DNA of 32,185 nt from Apostichopus parvimensis. Its lineage: Eukaryota > Echinodermata > Holothuroidea > Aspidochirotida > Stichopodidae. Shown one piece after another: positions 11,187 to 20,160 of the stretch (positions are counted from its first letter, which is position 1; every line of letters begins with the position of its first letter). Under the pieces are notes generated by a model. The model had not been told where the DNA came from and did not search any database. It saw only the letters and a program-made list of their open reading frames with translations. The translations under genes were made by a program, and so were the position numbers. The stretch lies in NCBI GenBank assembly GCA_000934455.1, contig KN883764.1, forward strand, positions 45,846 through 78,030, given 5' to 3'.

Positions 11187-11300
11187 AGTAAACTAGAACA
11201 TATCATGGGTAGGACACATTTATGAAGTAGTTAACAACAATCATCACAGTCATATCAATACAATCAATAGCACACAGTAAACTAGAACATATCAAGGGTA
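11187..11300. repeat. Pair of 25-bp direct repeats beside the Gypsy left end
   Basis: AGTAAACTAGAACATATCAT (first 20 bases) at 11187 recurs at 11276 with one substitution. Each repeat is 25 bp and they start 89 bp apart. The second copy abuts the base before the Gypsy LTR start. I see no function; it is too long to be a Gypsy target duplication. Confidence 0.8.
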
Positions 11301-11301
11301 A

Positions 11302-11786
11302 TGTAGCGGGTTCGCCATCGGCTGTTACGCCCCCTATTTTTCGGCCGAATCGTCGCTACAATGTTTCTCCGGAAGCAACATTCGTTAAACAAACGTTTCC
11401 TTTGTTTAACTGTCGCGACAACGTGGAAGAATCGTAGAAGCAACGTTTTCTTCGTTTAGTTTATTTGTTCCTTATGTTTCACCACACTCGCCACCTCGCT
11501 AGCACTGATCGAGTTAACACCTACGTAGGTACGATCGCTCAGCTCAGCCGTAAATTTCATTGTTTCGCTTTTTCATTCGGATTACTCTTATCCATCGTTT
11601 TATTATTTCTATGGAGATTTATCTATACAGAACTTTTATTTACCATTTATTCTTTTCTACGGAGATTTCGGGACTGTGGTAATTTATATTCACGGATACT
11701 CCAGTTTTAATAATCGTTTCGACCTATGCCAGCTAATTAACTAAACTGGGTGAGTTCAAATTTATTCATTTTTACTGCCCCTAAAT
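11302..11786 (+). mobile_element. 5' LTR of a Gypsy retrotransposon
   Basis: The LTR is inferred to start at TGTAGCGGGTTCGCC (11302) and to end just before the primer-binding site at about 11787. That gives a length near 485 bp, normal for Gypsy LTRs. The left end TG is canonical; the right end reads CTAAA rather than a clean CA. The matching 3' LTR is not in the window, so the boundaries rest on the PBS and the TG start, not on LTR comparison. Confidence 0.65.
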
Positions 11787-11804
11787 TGGTGACCCCGACG
11801 TGAT
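11787..11804 (+). other. Primer-binding site of the Gypsy element
   Basis: TGGTGACCCCGACGTGAT lies directly after the inferred LTR and begins with TGG, the complement of the tRNA CCA end. The phrase GGTGACCCCGACGTG is common at this position in metazoan Gypsy elements. I do not assign the priming tRNA. Confidence 0.65.
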
Positions 11805-11886
11805 CGAATTAGAGCATAGGCCCGTCGTAGCGATTTTGCTTGTATTTTGGTTGGGATTGTTTTGCCTGTTAATCTATTCTCTCAAA

Positions 11887-12660
11887 ATGTCTACGGATGG
11901 AGACGTAGAAAGAGCCGAAAAATCAATGGCAACTGTTAGCATAAAACTCCCACCATATTGGCCAGCGGATCCCCTGTTGTGGTTTGCACAGGTAGAGGCA
12001 CAGTTCGCAACAAAGCGTGTCACATCACAAGATACGAAATATTCGTATATCGTTGTATCGTCGTATATCGTGTCTGAAAGACACGTTATTAAAGCGTACC
12101 GCCGTCTCAGAGCAACAACGTCTACAGCAACTCCTAAACGAAGTCACGTTAGGTGACAGAAAGCCGTCACAATTATTGCGACATATGCAACAATTATTAG
12201 TGGTTAGGAAGCTCGAGGAATTGATCCTCAAACAACTATTTCTTCAGAGACTTCCTACGAACGTGCAACTCGTCCTTGCTTCTAGCAGCGATGATGTTAA
12301 GCTAGAACAGCTCGCTGAGCTGGCCGACAAAATACTTGAAGTAGCCACACCTACTGTGAACGCTGTAGCAACCACTACACAGGAAGTTTTTAACATACGT
12401 TTAGAACAACAGGTTGAGCGTCTGTCAAAACAGCTAGAGGATCTGTTGATGCGCCTTAATAGGCAGCAAAGCCGAAGTCGGTCCAGATCTCGCAAGCGCA
12501 TGGATTCCCCCACAGCCAGCGAAAAATGCTGGTACCATCGCACGTATGGGCGACAAAGCAAAAAAATGCCGTCAGCCGTGCTCGGAAAACACCGAAGCCA
12601 GCAACTAAACGCGGCGAGTCCTGCTGGCCCCAACACCAAAAGCCATTCGTTTAATGTGTA
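11887..12660 (+). pseudogene. Gypsy gag, frameshifted
   Basis: The reading starts at the ATG at 11887 (MSTDGDVERAEKSMATVSIK) and continues with KLPPYWPADPLLWFAQVEAQF, the capsid start typical of arthropod- and echinoderm-type Gypsy gag. Near 12055-12075 the frame shifts to one that carries KRTAVSEQQRLQQLLNEVTL, LGDRKPSQLLRHMQQLL and LFLQRLPTNVQLVLAS, the capsid C-terminal part. An Arg/Ser-rich stretch (SRSRSRSRKR) precedes CWYHRTYG at about 12528, the remains of a CCHC zinc knuckle whose later Cys residues are lost. An internal deletion near the shift is likely. Confidence 0.88.
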
Positions 12661-12890
12661 TGACAAACAATCAATCCATTGATACCGGCGCGGATGTTAG
12701 TGTCATTCCACCCAGTCGTGACGACCGTAGATCCGGCCCCAGTAGATTTGAGTTACAGGCTATAAACAAGTCTACAATTAAAACATATGGTATGCGTTCT
12801 CTTACGCTCGACTTAGGCCTTCGGCGCACATGCCGATGGGTTTTCATCATCGCAGAGGTCACGGGTCCGATTTTAGGAGTTCGACTTCTA
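12660..12890 (+). pseudogene. Gypsy aspartic protease, partial
   Basis: The active-site motif DTGADVSVIPP is encoded from 12681. [24 protein letters not shown] and ILGVRLL follow, the usual retropepsin strand order ending in the ILG motif near 12870. A further frameshift at about 12880 moves the reading into the frame that carries reverse transcriptase. Confidence 0.88.
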
Positions 12891-13900
12891 AGTTACATCA
12901 CTTCGGCCTCCTGGTCGATCTACGAAGATACAAACTTGTTGACTCGACTACGAACTTCAGCATTAGCGGTTCTGTCGCAAATGTTTCACCGGTCTCGCCT
13001 TCTCTATCATCAGTTGGTGCGTCGGCGCCGTACCACGCGATACTCGCCCGATTTCCCAGCGTATCGAAACCGTGCTTCTTAGAACGATCGGTGAAACATG
13101 GTATTACACATCACATCGAAACCAAGGGTGCACCTACAGTTGCCCGCCCGCGTCGCCTCGCCCCCGACAGGCTAAAAATCGTCAAGCAGGAATTTGAACA
13201 TATGCTTCAGCTCGGAATCATTCGCCCATCCAGCAGCCCCTGGGCATCTCCACTGCATATGGTACCAAAGAAAACCCCTGGGGATTGGAGACCGTGTGGT
13301 GACTACAGAGCATTGAACAGTATCACCGTCCATGATAATTACCCTATTCCGCATTTACACGATTTCTCTGGTTCGCTTCACTCAAAGAAGGTGTTTTCGA
13401 AAATAGACCTCGTACAGGCATACCACCAAATACCTGTAGACCCTGCAGATGTTTGCAAAACCGCTGTCACAACGCCTTTCGGCATGTTTGAATTTTTCCG
13501 CATGCCGTTCGGCCTACGTAATGCTGCACAAACTTTTCAAGATTCATAGATCAAGTTATGCGCGGGCTACCGAATTGTTTTGTTTATATTGATGACGTCT
13601 TCGTCGCGAGCGACACTGCTGAAGAGCATATCAAGGACTTATCGGCATTGTTCCAGCATTTTGATGATTTCGGAGTTCTCATCAATCCCGCGAAATGTCA
13701 GCTAGGTGTTTCCTCTTTAGATTTCCTTGGACACCACATTGATTCCCAGGGCATTCGCCCGCTCGCCGAGAAAGTTAAGGCCATCCGACAGTTCCCTCAA
13801 CCTTCTACCTCACGTCAGTTACGGGAATACTTAGGTTTGATAAACTTTTACAGGCGATTCATTCCCAATTGCATGCGCACGCCTGCTTCAACCGCTAACG
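12890..13900 (+). pseudogene. Gypsy reverse transcriptase, frameshifted
   Basis: Successive RT blocks are visible. They include [37 protein letters not shown] and [13 protein letters not shown]. Next come [15 protein letters not shown] and [20 protein letters not shown]. After a break at about 13545-13555 the catalytic YIDD box appears at 13585-13596, followed by LGHHIDSQGIRP and REYLGLINFYRRFIPNC. Another shift follows near 13870. The catalytic Asp pair is intact although the frame is not. Confidence 0.92.
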
Positions 13901-14004
13901 AATCTTCTACGTGGACTTCCCAAAAAGCCGACACAGATTTCGTGGACCGATGTCGCGAATAAAGCTTTCACCGATAGCAAATCTGCTCTCGCGGACGCGA
14001 CCTT

Positions 14005-14420
14005 TTGAGCCACCCTCATCCCGATGCCCCTACTTGTCTCATGACAGACGCCTCCGACGTAACTGTAGGCGGAGTGTTACATCAGTGTGTTAACGGTCAA
14101 TGGAAACCGTTGTCTTTCTTCTCGAAGAAACTAAAGCTCGCCGAAACACGCTACAGCACATTCGGAAGGGAACTGCTAGCTATCTACCTGGTTATCAAAT
14201 ATTTCCGACACTGGCATGAAGGTAGGCGATTCTTTATACTTACCGATCACAAACCTCTTGTTTTTTCTTATTCCACTTCCCCTGATCGTTACTCCCCTCG
14301 GGAAATCAGGCATCTGGATTTTATTTCGCAGTTCACGTCCGACATTCGCCATGTAAAGGGATGGGAAAATCAGGCAGCAGACGCCCTTTCGCGCATCACC
14401 ATCGGTGCACTTCATTCTGG
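14005..14420 (+). pseudogene. Gypsy RNase H domain
   Basis: The open frame contains TDASDVTVGGVLHQ, LSFFSKKLKLAETRYSTFGR, ELLAIYLVIKYFRHW, FFILTDHKPLVF and ENQAADALSR. These are the ordered motifs of Gypsy-type RNase H, with the catalytic Asp of TDAS, Glu of RELLA and Asp of TDHK present. This segment is undisrupted. Confidence 0.92.
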
Positions 14421-14559
14421 TGACTGCATTGAGTTGCAAGAAATTGCGAAGGCACAAGTCAACGACGAGGAGTTGCAAACACTACGTACGTCAACTGGTT
14501 CGCTTGACATTAAAGATCTGCCTCTCCATGCCTCCTCTTCAACCATCGCCTGTGATGTT

Positions 14560-14822
14560 TCAACCGGCACGCAAAGGCCTTTCATACCATCTAACTGTCG
14601 CCGGGCAGTCTTCGACAGCTTGCATAATCTATCTCACCCAGGAGTCAAAGCGACTCAAAAACTTATCACTGCACGATTTGTGTGGCCCTCTATTAACAAA
14701 GACGTACGACTCTGGGCCAAAACGTGCAACGCGTGCCAGCGATCTAAGGTATATCGCCACAACAAAGCGCCGTTACCAGCACCAGACAACCGTTTCGCTC
14801 ATATTCACATCGACCTTGTTCA
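14560..14822 (+). pseudogene. Gypsy integrase, N-terminal part only
   Basis: The HHCC zinc-binding module is visible as HNLSHPG and then TCNACQRSK, followed by FAHIHIDLV with the first Asp of the DDE catalytic triad. The family sequence stops at about 14820, and the following codons are unrelated. The second Asp, the Glu and the C-terminal domain are absent. Confidence 0.88.
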
Positions 14823-15035
14823 AAGGTCAGTGAATACCATTGTTCTGCATACATGGCCAAACAGAAACCCCCCCCCCCTAGCAGTGGTAAATCCCAACTT
14901 TTTTACAGAAATATCTACAGTCTAACAGATGCTTACATATTAAATTTCCCCCCCCCCCCAAAAAAAAATTCTTATTCCCCATTGGATTGTACTAATATAC
15001 TAAATATGATGTCATATTTTCAAATTATATAGTAC

Positions 15036-15164
15036 CTTGGCTGGGTTTAGAGAGCAAGATGATGCTTTCATCATCTCCAACATCACCATCAGAGCATTCT
15101 TCCTTCTTATCATCCTTGTTATCCCCATGGTCCAAATCAAGGTCCTCAACATCAGAACGTATTC
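15036..15164 (-). CDS. Exon 4 of UBA-RING gene: acidic linker
   Basis: I chose the internal acceptor CTCCCAACTTTGCAG (exon start 15164) because it restores phase 1 after exon 3. The upstream acceptor at 15241 would put the exon out of frame. The donor is AAG|GTACTA at 15035. The encoded segment is strongly acidic (DVEDLDLDHGDNKDDKKEE and SDGDVGDDES) and then SIILLSKPSQ, leading into the RING exon with matching phase. It is presumably a flexible linker between the UBA and RING domains. Confidence 0.7.
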
Positions 15165-15384
15165 CTGCAAAGTTGGGAGCTAGCTGAGACCACCTCTTGT
15201 CCAATTTTCTCTGACCTAATGACACAGGATGAAGAACATTCTGATAATACAACAATAAAAGAGGAGTAGTACAAAGTCAAGATAATACAAAGTGGTGGAG
15301 GAGGACTGAAAAAGCATTAGCTTGTACGAGCAGTCCAGATATACGCAATACAACAATAGAGGTAAAGAACAAAGAAAAAAACAA

Positions 15385-15920
15385 CAAAGATAATTAACAA
15401 CTTACAAGCAATAATGATTTAGAAGGTGATCCTTTTAACCTTTTTATAAAGGCGAAGATACTATTTGTAGCTTTTATATTGTTATCTAGTATATTCCAAA
15501 GTTTAACGCCAATGTTTATAAAAAATCGATGGACAATATCATTGCAAGAAAGATCTGTGCAAAAATCGTGAGATACCCTCGTGTCATAAGAATGGAAGTT
15601 GTTGTTATAATTGAAACAACTATGAAACTTAAGCAGTCAGAGCCCCTTTATATACTTGAACATGAAAACAGCCACCTGTATATATTGTAAATATCAAAAA
15701 TATTAAGAATCCTTTGAGTGAATTGGATTTGGTTGGTGCTAGATAATCAGAATTGGTCAAAATGCGAACGGCTCTTTTTGCTAAAATAGTAATTGATACA
15801 AGTAAGAAGAGTGTTTCCCCATATAATATTACAAAAGAATATAGTTGCGAATGAATAGGTGAATCATACAAGGATTTAATGATATAAGAAGGGACTAAAA
15901 AATAGATGATTTTATACAAT
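15385..15920 (-). pseudogene. Degenerate LINE RT C-terminal fragment in intron 3
   Basis: On the minus strand, broken frames spell the C-terminal region of a CR1/L2/Jockey-like ORF2. They read NIIWGNTLLTCINYYF, then KRAVRILTNSDYLAPTKS, FMFKYIKG, SYDTRVSHDF, FFINIGVKLWNILDNN and FAFIKRLKGS. Several stops and frameshifts separate them. The fragment lies in the intron between exons 3 and 4 of the UBA-RING gene, in the gene's own orientation. It is unrelated in detail to the LINE at 5320-6570. Confidence 0.8.
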
Positions 15921-15999
15921 ATACCAATGAGAACCTAATTGATTTCATGTTATACAGTTTCTATCTTCAAATATTGTAGCTAGACTTAATAAATCATAC

Positions 16000-16326
16000 C
16001 TTCACATTTGTCACGTTCCTTCATTTTAGGAGGTTTCCTGGAACTGTCTTGCGGCTTCTCCTTTGTTAGTTCTTGATCAGGTGATACTTTCCGTTCGTTG
16101 GATTTCTTTTTCGGTGAAGCGGGTTCCTCTGCTGGGACACTGCTGACAGCTCCTGCCTGCTGTCGTTCTTCTTCCTCCAATATGGCCACCAAGAGTTCTT
16201 CGGATGTCTGGTATGGACTCTGACCAGACTCAAGACGTTTTCGGAGGACAGTCTTGATGAGCGTTTCGTCCTGTCCCATGTCTACCATAAACTGAGCAAC
16301 ACCAGACTGGAATAGTTCTTCAACTC
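16000..16326 (-). CDS. Exon 3 of UBA-RING gene: UBA-like domain
   Basis: The exon is bounded by acceptor GATTTAG (start 16326) and donor AAG|GTATGA (end 16000), with phase 1 at both ends. Its first 60 codons contain VAQFMVDMGQDETLIKTVLR, then SPYQTSEELLVAILEEEE. The MG motif followed by a three-helix pattern is that of the UBA domain found between the BIR repeats and RING in BIRC2/3 and XIAP. UBA domains bind ubiquitin chains. A Lys/Pro/Glu-rich disordered tail follows (PKKKSNERKV, TKEKPQDSSRKPPKMKERDK). No BIR motif is present in this or any other exon found. Confidence 0.82.
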
Positions 16327-16612
16327 CTAAATCACCATGGGAACACAAAACCAAAGTGTGTTTACATAGTAATGACCAATGGGGCTGGAGGGGGAGTGCT
16401 ACTACATTTCTGATGGGTTGCTGCAATGAACATGACTTTCACTTTTCCTTTGTTTGTTTGTGAGGTTGGAGGTGGTTGGTGCATGAGCCTGACTTTCAAT
16501 AAATCTTTGCTATAGTTACAAAGTATTAATTTAGAGCCTTGTATAAATGCCAAGGCCATTTCACATGACTATGCAACAGTTAATCCCTGCTGCACTTAAC
16601 TATTTTTACAAG

Positions 16613-16790
16613 TTACCTCACAGGTACCCATTTTACACCTCGGTGAAGCGAGGCAATTGATATTAGGTGTCGTTATACCTAACGACAAAACATAGTGATC
16701 TGGGCCAGGGCTTGAACCTGCAATCCTTAGATTGCAAGTCAATTGCCATATTAAACAACTTAGCTGCAATTCTCTCTGGCGGGTTAGATA
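16613..16790 (-). repeat. tRNA-derived SINE (minus orientation) in intron 2
   Basis: On the minus strand, GCAGCTAAGTTG (A-box-like, about 16757-16769) is followed by GGTTCAAGCCC (B box, 16708-16718), the internal promoter layout of a tRNA-derived SINE. Further along are CATTGCCTCGCTTCACCGAG and GTAAAATGGGTACCTGTGAG, which match the central domain of the SINE at 25597. It lies between exons 2 and 3. Confidence 0.7.
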
Positions 16791-16834
16791 TACACCTTCT
16801 CTAGTAATTCCTAGGTCGGTTATAGACCACTTAC

Positions 16835-17039
16835 TTTCGTTAACAGGTATATTATTGTTTTCTTCCTTCTCTTTATCCGGTTGCTTCTTCCCAGTTTGTG
16901 TTTTATTTCCATTTTCCATTTTCCTTTGCTCAGCTGGTCTTGGCTCTGGTTTGGCTGCAGAGGCCTGCTCTTGGCCTGTTGGGTGCGGTGCTTGTGGTGA
17001 GGTTGGAGGTAAGATGGAATTTTCATCCCCAGCTATACC
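16835..17039 (-). CDS. Exon 2 of UBA-RING gene: low-complexity segment
   Basis: The acceptor TTTTTAAG opens the exon at 17039, and the donor GAAA|GTAAGT closes it at 16835 (205 nt, phase 0 to phase 1). It encodes a Pro/Gln/Lys/Glu-rich stretch: LPPTSPQAPHPTGQEQ, KPEPRPAEQRKMENG and KKQPDKEKEENNN. No domain is recognised; it is probably disordered. It joins in frame to the UBA exon. Confidence 0.72.
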
Positions 17040-17430
17040 CTTAAAAATAAATTAATTGATAATTGAAATGAACGATAAATAAATTAGAACGATGAGTCGA
17101 TGACACTTCAATGACTGATTGATTTTCCAGTCTGTCCCTGAATGGATCAATTTCTTTGATTGATGTAGGATTTATCAAGTTATCATTTTATACATTGGTA
17201 TTTAGATTCCCATCAGCAGTCCTTAGCATAGACATCATGACAGATGTAGAGTTATTTGAGCTTTATGAAATAAAATGCGGATGGAAAATGCTGACAACTT
17301 TTCGAATTTAACATTGTCACGAAACTGATGAAAGACTTAAAAAATGCATGACAAGTTAGAGTAGCTACATTATGATGAAATGTTAAAAGATATTTTATCT
17401 TTCTTACAATCTTTTAAAAGATTAGCTTAC

Positions 17431-17538
17431 GAAACTTCCGCTACTATGATCCGTTTCTAGAAGTTGCCGCACACTGAACAGCGTTTTCAAAACGCATGTA
17501 ACAACTGCAGTGGTATGGTATGTTGGAAGTTTCTTCAT
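17431..17538 (-). CDS. Proposed first exon of UBA-RING gene
   Basis: An ATG at 17538-17536 opens 36 codons (MKKLPTYHTTAVVTCVLKTL, then FSVRQLLETDHSSGSF). They end at a GTAAGC donor (intron starts at 17430), phase 0, which matches the phase-0 entry of exon 2. With this exon the CDS is 945 nt, 314 codons plus stop, with no phase conflict across five exons. The segment has no recognised domain; its middle is mildly hydrophobic. It is the least certain exon because no homology supports it. Confidence 0.5.
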
Positions 17539-17709
17539 ACCCGCTACAACGTTAACGCAAGCCAATCTATGGGGGTCATGGTATGGGTCTTACGCGTAGA
17601 ACTTCGGTCTCGTAACCAATCAGCAAGCAGAAGTTGATGCAGTACTGTATTACTATTAGTACATGTGGTAGTAGAATCATACTGACATATTGGTACTTTA
17701 CACAGTTCA
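17539..17709. promoter_or_regulatory. Candidate bidirectional promoter with two CCAAT boxes
   Basis: The 5' ends of the two divergent genes are within about 200 bp. The interval contains AGCCAATCTA at 17560-17569 and AACCAATCAG at 17614-17623; the latter matches the NF-Y consensus RRCCAATSRS fully. Both CCAAT boxes face the plus strand and are 54 bp apart. No clear TATA box is seen. NF-Y boxes are common in divergent, TATA-less promoters (established for animals); the assignment here is inference. Confidence 0.5.
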
Positions 17710-17904
17710 GATTTTCACAGGCGCGGGGAAAACGAACACGGATGAAGCTAGGGTGAACATAGGCCTACTTCAACAACGTTTACATGATAGAGCAAGAAGG
17801 ATATGCAGACCTGATGCCACCACAGGCAATAGTGATTCAGCTCATCAGACAGAAAATGCCCCTGTTACCACTAGTACCAGAGTCTCGAATGACCTGCTTT
17901 CCGA
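17710..17904 (+). CDS. First visible exon of plus-strand UBX/G2E3-like gene
   Basis: The frame that continues into the next exon reads ARVNIGLLQQRLHDRARRIC, then RPDATTGNSDSAHQTENAP. It exits at CCGA|GTAAGT (17905) with phase 2. No ATG lies in this frame back to the stop at 17672, so the start codon is upstream through the candidate acceptor GATTTTCACAG (17709), or in the next exon at 18434. A possible upstream mini-exon runs from the ATG at about 17579 to a weak GTAACC donor near 17613; it is phase-compatible but speculative. A second frame here starts at the ATG at 17784 and overlaps the later ATG (see findings). Confidence 0.6.
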
Positions 17905-18381
17905 GTAAGTCGGTCTCGCTCAACAGAGGCCTCGAGTCCTACTCCAGTCCTAGGCTATCTTTCATTAACATTACAATAGCAAGTTTGCTATGTCATACAT
18001 AAGCCTACGATTACTAACTATTATTGCGTTATTTCATATTACAATTTACAAGTATCTGTCTATGTCTAGCATGTGTTTGGCCAACATTATGAAGTAGCCA
18101 TTTATTTGAATAAATTTATATTAAACTCCATGATCAAGACATAGGCTAATATGCTGGTAGCCCACCTTACAAGCCCTTAATAGAATGTCAAGGCGTTACA
18201 TCCGAAATATTAATGTGGAAATAACTTATGGTCCAGCTAGGCCTACTTTGGCCTACATAGCTTAGGCCTACATGTTAATAGTTTTCATTTCATATAAATG
18301 CAATGAAAACCCTTGTGCCTACAACCATATTATTGTACCTTGTACAGTTTAACTGTATCATTGATAACATTTTCTTTTCAG

Positions 18382-18530
18382 GTTTGGCAGATTCAGACAG
18401 ACCCCTACACTTCCAGCAAATAGGAGAACTACCATGAGAGGAAAAAATGCAAAAACATTTACAGTTCACTGTGTGGTCATTGATAAAAACACCACTAGAC
18501 TGAACTCCAATAAAAGGAAGAGTATAGCAG
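18382..18530 (+). CDS. Exon of plus-strand gene: start of the G2E3-like domain
   Basis: The acceptor TTTTCTTTTCAG opens the exon. Only one frame is open: FGRFRQTPTLPANRRTTMRG, then KNAKTFTVHCVVIDKNTTRL. The KxFTVHCVVID pattern starts a domain I recognise from uncharacterised fish and invertebrate proteins annotated as G2/M-phase-specific E3 ligase-like. I placed the donor at GCAG|GTGCAG (18531), because a phase-1 exit is needed to enter the next exon; GTATAG at 18522 would also fit. Other frames stop early. The ATG at 18434 in ACCATGA is the first in-frame Met. Confidence 0.7.
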
Positions 18531-20160
18531 GTGCAGGGTAACGTAAATATACAATGCTTGTCGGACCCATTTAAATTTTCTGTTTCTTAAACTGTGCCAG
18601 TATTAAGTTTGTATTTTAATTGTTATCATTTTATTTTATTGGACTACAATCAAGGGTCAATTTACAAATTAATTTTTACATGCATTGGTGCATGCTGACT
18701 AACAAATTTACATGCACAAAGGGAATTTTAATTGCACCCATTAATACGGTGTAGACATAAGCTCATCTGCAACCCAGGGTTTTCGTTAGTAGCCGGGACC
18801 CGGGTCAAATGACCCACCTACTGCACGTACATGACCCGGCTACTTTGCATCGCTCAGTAAAAAAAATTTAAAAAAATTAAAAAAAAAAAAAAAGGAAAAA
18901 GGAAAAAAGGAAAAAAATCGAGAGGAATAAATACCCACAACCAGGTCAGGTGTGATTGAAACTTCAACGTGAGTTTGTTTTTTGTTTTTGAAAAATAGGA
19001 CAGAAGAAAGGGGTGATTGGGAGGGGACAATATCATTGACCAAACAGCTGTATATTGCACCATTTTGCATCTAGAGACTTTTTCAATTGCAATTTTCCGG
19101 CAAAAGGGAGGAGGGCACCCCCTCCCCTTAGACCCCTCCCCCATGTCCGCGTACAGACAGTCCCGCCTACTTTTCAACTTGACCCACCTACTACACTTTT
19201 TAACAAAAACCCTGCAACCAATAAAGTCTATGCATGCATGTAAAGCTAAGGAATTGAGGTAAAAGGTAATCATTAAGTCAGGTAAAAACAATAAGTCATG
19301 GAAGACTTAGCATCTGCATATAGCCTCAGCCTAAATGAATGCTGACTATGCTTGAATGCTGACTACAATGAATCATATACTGTAAGGGAGTACTATGGTT
19401 GTAAAATTTTGCGTAATAGTATTAAGTATTGTTGAACTCCTTTTATATAAATGCTGATATTTTGTGTAAGATATGTCGCAATAGTATCAAATGCCAAATG
19501 GGAAAAAATGTTCCCTGACTAAAGTCAAAAGTTTGTATGTCACTGAATTTTTAAGTTACATTTACATTCACTTTTAAACTCTTTGTAGCGTGTTGGTTGT
19601 GACAAGGGGTGTGGAGTTACTTTTGAAAAACAGAAAAAGTAACCATAATACTGTAACTGTTAGAAATAGTATGATGTTGCTAGTGGCATGCTATCATAAA
19701 CAATAAATAATACTTTTAGCCAGTTTTTTTTAATGAAACAAAAACCCTTCGTAAATGTTCACATTGACCCTTTACTTGGCAGCATGTGACAGCTATCTAG
19801 GTGCTTTGTTGCATTCACTTTCACTATTGTATTTGTTATAAAGCAGAGTCATACTTTGGCTCTGATCCTTTTAATTCCCATAATTGTGATTGTAATTTGC
19901 AAGTCACCCATTCCTCATATTCATGCATTTATCATGCAGACATATAAAATGTTCAGGTATGGCAATAAATAATAGTGTAAATGTATTAATAAGTATGCAT
20001 GAGTGTTGGTGTCCATTGAGTCATAAAAATGACAATCATTCAATTGAAACCTTTTTTTTTCATTTCATTAAACATTCACCAGGGGTTACAAGTACATTAA
20101 CAAAATTTTGTTGACAAATCCAATTGTAATTTTGTAAGTTAATGTTTTTTTCTATTGTAG
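18531..20160 (+). other. Intron of the plus-strand gene
   Basis: AT-rich intron of 1.6 kb. It contains one inverted-repeat element (18775-19214). The flanks, including 19220-20150, hold no further exon or repeat that I could support. Confidence 0.55.
18775..19214. mobile_element. 440-bp inverted-repeat element with 5-bp target duplication
   Basis: It starts CAGGGTTTTCGTTAGTAG and ends CTTTTTAACAAAAACCCTG, an imperfect inverted repeat (CAGGGTTTTYGTTA at the outside). It is flanked by the direct repeat CAACC (18770-18774 and 19215-19219). The subterminal phrases GACCCACCTACT occur near both ends in the same orientation. Minus-strand ORFs inside come from A/T-rich runs and look non-coding. A 5-bp duplication with CAGGG termini fits the hAT5 group; a 6-bp reading (GCAACC) with shorter termini is also possible. 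Confidence 0.75.

Larger units (their letters stand above)
11302..14822 (+). mobile_element. 3'-truncated, frameshifted Gypsy (Metaviridae-type) LTR retrotransposon
   Basis: LTR, PBS, gag, protease, RT, RNase H and the start of integrase appear in the standard Gypsy order, without an envelope gene. Similarity stops right after the first catalytic Asp of integrase (HIHIDLV, ending about 14820), where ordinary intron sequence begins. The rest of integrase and the 3' LTR are missing. Several frameshifts break gag and pol, so the copy is dead. GC content is visibly higher than in the surrounding intron. It lies in the last intron of the minus-strand UBA-RING gene, antisense to it. Confidence 0.92.
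9734..15035 (-). other. Last intron of the UBA-RING gene (5.3 kb, loaded with transposons)
   Basis: The donor AAG|GTACTA follows the exon ending at 15036, and the acceptor is at 9734. Within it lie a 396-bp hAT-like element (10596-10991) and a truncated Gypsy element (11302-14822) in the opposite orientation to the gene. C11 and C12-A9 homopolymers lie near 14868 and 14948. The rest (9863-10595 and 10992-11301) is AT-rich and shows nothing recognisable apart from the short direct repeats listed separately. Confidence 0.65.

Noticed and set aside
11465..11710. ORF of 81 codons in the Gypsy LTR
   Set aside because: It lies within the LTR, has no similarity to a known product, and LTRs of this family are not expected to encode proteins.
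15165..15240. Longer form of exon 4 using the acceptor at 15241
   Set aside because: It would enter in phase 0 while exon 3 leaves in phase 1; the other two phases hit stops. The acceptor at 15165 solves this without a missing exon.
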